A DNA stretch of 9,852 nucleotides, from positions 1 through 9,852 of the forward strand of contig CAMWQF010000084.1 in the NCBI GenBank assembly GCA_947176285.1, given 5' to 3'. A program made the translations under genes and the position numbers. The notes under the pieces are model-generated. The model searched no databases. It saw nothing but the letters and a program-made list of their open reading frames with translations, and was not told the origin of the DNA. Numbering within the stretch: the stretch's first letter is position 1; each line of letters begins with the position of its first letter. Positions 6,893-9,852 of this stretch are shown one piece after another. Source of the DNA: an uncultured Porphyromonadaceae bacterium (lineage in GTDB: Bacteria > Bacteroidota > Bacteroidia > Bacteroidales > Muribaculaceae).

Positions 6893-8113
6893 TTATTTAT
6901 AAGAATAGCGGAAAACAACATAATTGTCATTCTCTAAAGTTTTCTTGTCGATATTGAATTTAGGCGCTCTGGCACTCCCATCCGGTTGTTTCCCTTGATT
7001 AAAGGTTTTCAGTGCATCTCGAAAATTTACTCTGTTAAGTTCAATAATGGTCATTTTCAGAAACCGGACGCTGTGTTTCATTCGTGAATGATAAGACATC
7101 TCATCTTTATCGTATGCCGGATCAACGCTTTTGATATAACGATTGCGTGCGACAGTAGCTTCATATCCACATTCAGAATCCTTTATAGTCTCATGTTCGT
7201 ATATCACATACCAGAACTTATTGTATTTGTAGATACATTCTACCAGGCTTTCTTGATCATTGCCCGGGGTCTCTGTCTTTGTTATGTCACTGGCTTTCAA
7301 ATCGCCGTAGAAATCAAATTCTTCAAATCGAATATCGAAATCCAAATCACCAACGCGCTTGTTGGAACTGCCAACATAACGCATCTGATTTTGAATATTC
7401 TGTTCGCGAGTAAATTTGTCAAATTCAAATTCCAAGAACCATCCCGCCCATTCTGCTTGCCGCCACTGCGGCCAATTGCCTTCATGCATTTTCTTGATAA
7501 TGTCGAAAGCATAAAGCCATTGTCCAAAAGGATATCCACAATTGAATTGACGGAATAAATCAAAGAGAGTATTTTCAGACTTCAATGAATTATCAAGATA
7601 CTCTTTCAACTTATCATTTCGTATGGCTACTATTGTATTCCCAAATTTATCTTCTTTGCGGAATACTCCGTAGGTCATTGCTTGAAACAAATCATTTATA
7701 TAAACATGAGCGGATGAGTTATGCAGCCCGTGCTGCATATAGGTGTCCTTAATAAAATCTACAAATATTATGTTGCCATTATAATGATAGACTCCTATAA
7801 AACGCACATCATAATCAAGGTGATTGCTATCGATGGAATTACAAAAATCTTGATACCATTCCGGCAATTGAACGCGTTTTTTGAAAATAGGATGCGGATT
7901 GCCAAGATACGTAATGCACTTAGGGAGCAAAATGATTTTTTTATTATTATGCTGGTAGACGATAACGCTTTTGTCTAGAACCCTTTGTTTTGAAACATTC
8001 TCATTACCAAGCCAATTACTTATGGACTCATAGATGCCGGTGGGTGTCAAAGGCTGATCCTGATCCACTGTTATCGATGTATCAAATTGTATTTGCTCGC
8101 TATCTGCATTCAT
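6893..8113 (-). CDS. Putative type II restriction endonuclease, PD-(D/E)XK-like
   Basis: A 406-residue soluble protein, without signal peptide or membrane segment, placed directly upstream of a cytosine-5 methyltransferase in the same operon. That position is the main reason for the call. The sequence supports it: WAGWFLEFEF (222-231) provides a helix with acidic residues, and RVGDLDFDI followed by FYGDLKAS (253-275) gives Asp256, about 14 residues, then Asp271-Leu-Lys273. This matches the spacing of the metal-binding D...(D/E)xK core of many restriction nucleases. A further short helix and the strand KFWYVIYEHE follow, as expected in that fold. I cannot assign it to a named endonuclease subfamily. 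The start at 8113 is secure: an in-frame TAA lies two codons upstream, and no other start fits. Expected function: cleavage of unmethylated foreign DNA at the site recognised by the partner methylase. The coding region is visibly more AT-rich than clpX. Confidence 0.75.
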   Translation of the reverse strand: MNADSEQIQFDTSITVDQDQPLTPTGIYESISNWLGNENVSKQRVLDKSVIVYQHNNKKIILLPKCITYLGNPHPIFKKRVQLPEWYQDFCNSIDSNHLDYDVRFIGVYHYNGNIIFVDFIKDTYMQHGLHNSSAHVYINDLFQAMTYGVFRKEDKFGNTIVAIRNDKLKEYLDNSLKSENTLFDLFRQFNCGYPFGQWLYAFDIIKKMHEGNWPQWRQAEWAGWFLEFEFDKFTREQNIQNQMRYVGSSNKRVGDLDFDIRFEEFDFYGDLKASDITKTETPGNDQESLVECIYKYNKFWYVIYEHETIKDSECGYEATVARNRYIKSVDPAYDKDEMSYHSRMKHSVRFLKMTIIELNRVNFRDALKTFNQGKQPDGSARAPKFNIDKKTLENDNYVVFRYSYK

Positions 8114-8180
8114 AAATTATTAAGTCATTATTTTATAACGATTGTCAGATGGCTCTCCTTCAACCCTCTTGTTTCATATT

Positions 8181-8216
8181 GCAAAATTAACGAAAAAAAT
8201 CAGAAAATCTACAATA
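8181..8216 (-). promoter_or_regulatory. Bacteroidota-type promoter for the restriction-modification operon
   Basis: On the minus strand TATTGT (8216-8211) contains a possible -33 TTG, and TAATTTTGC (8189-8181) matches the -7 consensus TAnnTTTG. The spacing between TTG and the -7 box is 22 bases, slightly longer than ideal. Initiation a few bases downstream would leave a leader of about 60 bases before the endonuclease ATG. That leader contains AAGGAG at 8155-8160, too far from the ATG (about 40 bases) to be its ribosome binding site. I see no comparable promoter directly before the methyltransferase gene. Confidence 0.5.
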
Positions 8217-8235
8217 TCTCTCAAATTATTTAAAT

Positions 8236-8279
8236 ACTTATAAAAATAAAAAAGGCATACGATGTGAGACGTATGCCTT
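8236..8279 (-). terminator. Intrinsic terminator after clpX
   Basis: A perfect 10-bp inverted repeat, AAGGCATACG (8252-8261) and CGTATGCCTT (8270-8279), with an 8-base loop. On the minus strand the stem runs into TTTTATTTTTATAAG, a strong T tract. It lies about 45 bases after the clpX stop and separates clpP-clpX from the restriction-modification unit. The rest of the gap (8280-8323) holds only a short palindrome (CAGGCAGCCTG, 8294-8304) of no clear role. Confidence 0.92.
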
Positions 8280-8323
8280 GTAGTCGGATAGGTCAGGCAG
8301 CCTGGAAACTGTCTGCTCCTTAA

Positions 8324-9583
8324 TTAGTCGGCTTGGTTTAGACCAGGATTCTGGGCAAGCTTGTCAAGCACATACTGAGCTGTGACTTCGAATTTCTTTT
8401 TCTTTGACGATGGCACTTCAAACATTGCATCTACCATTACAGTCTCAACAATGCTACGCAAACCGCGAGCTCCAAGTTTATATTCAATAGCCTTGTCGAC
8501 TATAGTGTCAAGAGCATCGTCTGTAAACTCAAGTTCCACTCCGTCCATCTCAAACAGTTTCTTATACTGACGGATGATGGCGTTTTTCGGTTCTACAAGA
8601 ATCCTACGCAATGCCTCGCGATCCAATGGGTCAAGGGCTGTCAACACCGGGAGTCGTCCGATGATCTCAGGGATCAGACCAAATGACTTTAGGTCTTGAG
8701 GCATAACATATCGCATCAGATTCTCACGTTTCTTTTTAGCATCGCTACTGTTCTGTCCGTAGCCTACAGTGTGGGTGTTTAGTCGGGCTGCAATCTTACG
8801 CTCAATTCCATCGAATGCTCCTCCGCATACGAAAAGGATATTTTTCGTATCCACCGGTATCATCTTTTGCTCCGGATGCTTGCGCCCGCCGTTTGGCGGA
8901 ACGAGCACTGTGGAACCCTCAAGAAGTTTGAGCAAGCCTTGCTGCACTCCTTCGCCACTCACGTCGCGGGTGATTGAAGGGTTGTCGCTCTTGCGGGCAA
9001 TCTTGTCGATCTCGTCGATGAATACGATGCCTCGTTCTGCTTTCTCCACATCGTAGTCACAAGCCTGAAGCAGACGGGTGAGCAGCGACTCGATGTCTTC
9101 ACCTACATATCCTGCCTCTGTCAACACAGTTGCATCCACAATGGTGAAAGGCACATCGAGAAGTTTTGCAATTGTCTTGGCAAGCAGAGTCTTGCCTGTG
9201 CCTGTAGGTCCGACGAGAATCACATTCGACTTCTCAATATCCACATCCTCAGCATCCTGCTTCCCCTCGTCGAGGCGTTGGATGCGTTTGTAGTGATTGT
9301 ATACGGCTACTGCCATATACTTTTTTGCTTCATCTTGACCGATAATATACTGATCAAGGAATTCTTTGATTTCCTTTGGTTTTGGAATAGAATTCTTCGC
9401 TTGCTTCTTAGGATGGTCTGATTTTCGCTGTGCAAGTCCGGCCTGGGCTGTTGTCTCAATGTATTCAACGCAATCAGAGCAAAGAGCAAGTCCGGGCATT
9501 ATATCCACAACCGGATTAGCGTCAGAGTCGAAAACTCCGCACATCGCACACTGCAGTCCGGATTCCTGTGTCTTCTTAGCCAT
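8324..9583 (-). CDS. clpX: ATP-dependent Clp protease ATP-binding subunit ClpX
   Basis: AAA+ unfoldase that recognises tagged or damaged proteins, unfolds them with ATP and threads them into the ClpP chamber in the cytoplasm. The 419-residue length is normal. Visible parts are the N-terminal Cys4 zinc-binding domain (Cys12, Cys15, Cys35, Cys38), Walker A GPTGTGKT (125-132), the pore loop GYVGED (158-163), Walker B IVFIDEID (186-193), the RKH substrate loop (234-236), and the sensor-2 motif GARGLR (371-376). The ClpP-docking loop, IGF in Escherichia coli, appears here as VGY within HTVGYGQN (271-278). The gene starts 11 bases after the clpP stop, so the two are cotranscribed, and a strong terminator follows it. 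Confidence 0.98.
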   Translation of the reverse strand: MAKKTQESGLQCAMCGVFDSDANPVVDIMPGLALCSDCVEYIETTAQAGLAQRKSDHPKKQAKNSIPKPKEIKEFLDQYIIGQDEAKKYMAVAVYNHYKRIQRLDEGKQDAEDVDIEKSNVILVGPTGTGKTLLAKTIAKLLDVPFTIVDATVLTEAGYVGEDIESLLTRLLQACDYDVEKAERGIVFIDEIDKIARKSDNPSITRDVSGEGVQQGLLKLLEGSTVLVPPNGGRKHPEQKMIPVDTKNILFVCGGAFDGIERKIAARLNTHTVGYGQNSSDAKKKRENLMRYVMPQDLKSFGLIPEIIGRLPVLTALDPLDREALRRILVEPKNAIIRQYKKLFEMDGVELEFTDDALDTIVDKAIEYKLGARGLRSIVETVMVDAMFEVPSSKKKKFEVTAQYVLDKLAQNPGLNQAD

Positions 9584-9594
9584 GGTCTGACAGA

Positions 9595-9852
9595 TTATTT
9601 CTTCTTTTCGTTGATGAGAATGCGGTCGATCATGCCATATTCCTTTGCTTCGGAAGCAATCATCCAGTAGTCGCGGTCGCTGTCGGCTGCAACTTTCTCG
9701 AGGCTCATGCCGCTGTGCTCGGAAATGATGCGGTAGAGTTCATCCTTGAGTTTGAGGATTTCACGTGCAGTAATCTCGATATCGGAAGCCTGACCTTGGA
9801 TGCCACCCATCGGCTGATGGATCATCACGCGGCTGTGGGGGAGAGCAAAACG
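9595..9852 (-). CDS. clpP: ATP-dependent Clp protease proteolytic subunit ClpP, 5' part outside window
   Basis: The C-terminal 85 residues of the ClpP serine peptidase, in frame to the right edge of the window (first visible residues RFALPHSRVMIHQPMGG). The catalytic His is seen in VMIHQP, and the catalytic Asp is expected in DSDRDYW by alignment with the E. coli enzyme; the nucleophilic Ser lies outside the window. The segment GGIQGQASDIEITAREI is the conserved handle region, and the chain ends in the KEYGMIDRILINEKKK tail usual for the family. An internal Met (9828) is not the start, because conserved ClpP sequence continues upstream of it. Together with clpX it makes the ClpXP protease. 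Confidence 0.97.
   Translation of the reverse strand, partial: RFALPHSRVMIHQPMGGIQGQASDIEITAREILKLKDELYRIISEHSGMSLEKVAADSDRDYWMIASEAKEYGMIDRILINEKKK

Noticed and set aside
7088..7558. 156-residue open frame on the plus strand
   Set aside because: Antisense to the core of the endonuclease gene, including its D...DxK region; composition and lack of motifs mark it as a shadow frame.
8120..8128. Three-codon frame ATG-ACT-TAA before the endonuclease start
   Set aside because: Too short to list as a gene; mentioned only as a possible translational effect. In AT-rich leaders such frames arise often by chance.
8281..8331. Repeated TAGTCGG at 8281-8287 and 8325-8331 as a possible target-site duplication
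   Set aside because: Seven bases only, with the second copy inside the end of clpX. The copies do not flank the cassette, which lies to the left of both.
9595..9828. Short clpP reading from the internal Met at 9828
   Set aside because: Conserved ClpP residues (RFALPHSRV) continue in frame upstream to the window edge, so this is an internal Met of a truncated gene.

Overview
The window looks like a chromosomal segment from a member of the order Bacteroidales (Bacteroidota), possibly of the Muribaculaceae/Bacteroidaceae type. The evidence is a set of envelope proteins typical of that phylum (an OstA-like protein and several SurA-like parvulins in a row, one of them a lipoprotein) and promoter-like elements of the Bacteroidota sigma factor form (TTG, about 20 bases, then TAnnTTTG). 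Shine-Dalgarno sequences are also weak or missing. The family-level placement is a guess. All supported genes lie on the minus strand, so the region reads biologically from the right end to the left end.

Right end (8252-9852): the 3' part of clpP, followed 11 bases later by complete clpX, then a clear intrinsic terminator. Together they encode the ClpXP ATP-dependent protease.

Middle (5591-8216): a compact two-gene unit, probably a type II restriction-modification system. A 406-residue putative restriction endonuclease with a PD-(D/E)XK-like signature comes first, and a 410-residue cytosine-5 DNA methyltransferase follows 6 bases after it. The unit has its own promoter-like sequence and its own terminator, and its base composition is visibly more AT-rich than clpX. 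It sits as a cassette between housekeeping genes and is the accessory part of the window.

Left part (1-5548): an outer-membrane biogenesis cluster. A 575-residue periplasmic parvulin with two PPIase domains forms its own unit and ends in a terminator. A new promoter then drives three tightly linked genes: a SurA-like lipoprotein without a recognisable parvulin core, a SurA-like protein with two parvulin domains, and an OstA-like (LptA/LptD N-domain-like) protein that runs off the left end. These overlap by 4 bases and abut with no gap, so they are probably translationally coupled. They fit a joint role in folding and delivering outer-membrane proteins and lipopolysaccharide transport components. 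The OstA-like gene carries a 9-base tandem repeat encoding Ser-Glu-Gln at the window edge.

I found no RNA genes, CRISPR arrays, insertion sequences or origins. No stretch longer than about 210 bases lacks a gene. I see no convincing wholly new system; the most worthwhile leads are the unclassified restriction endonuclease, the SEQ microsatellite and a promoter placed almost on top of a start codon.
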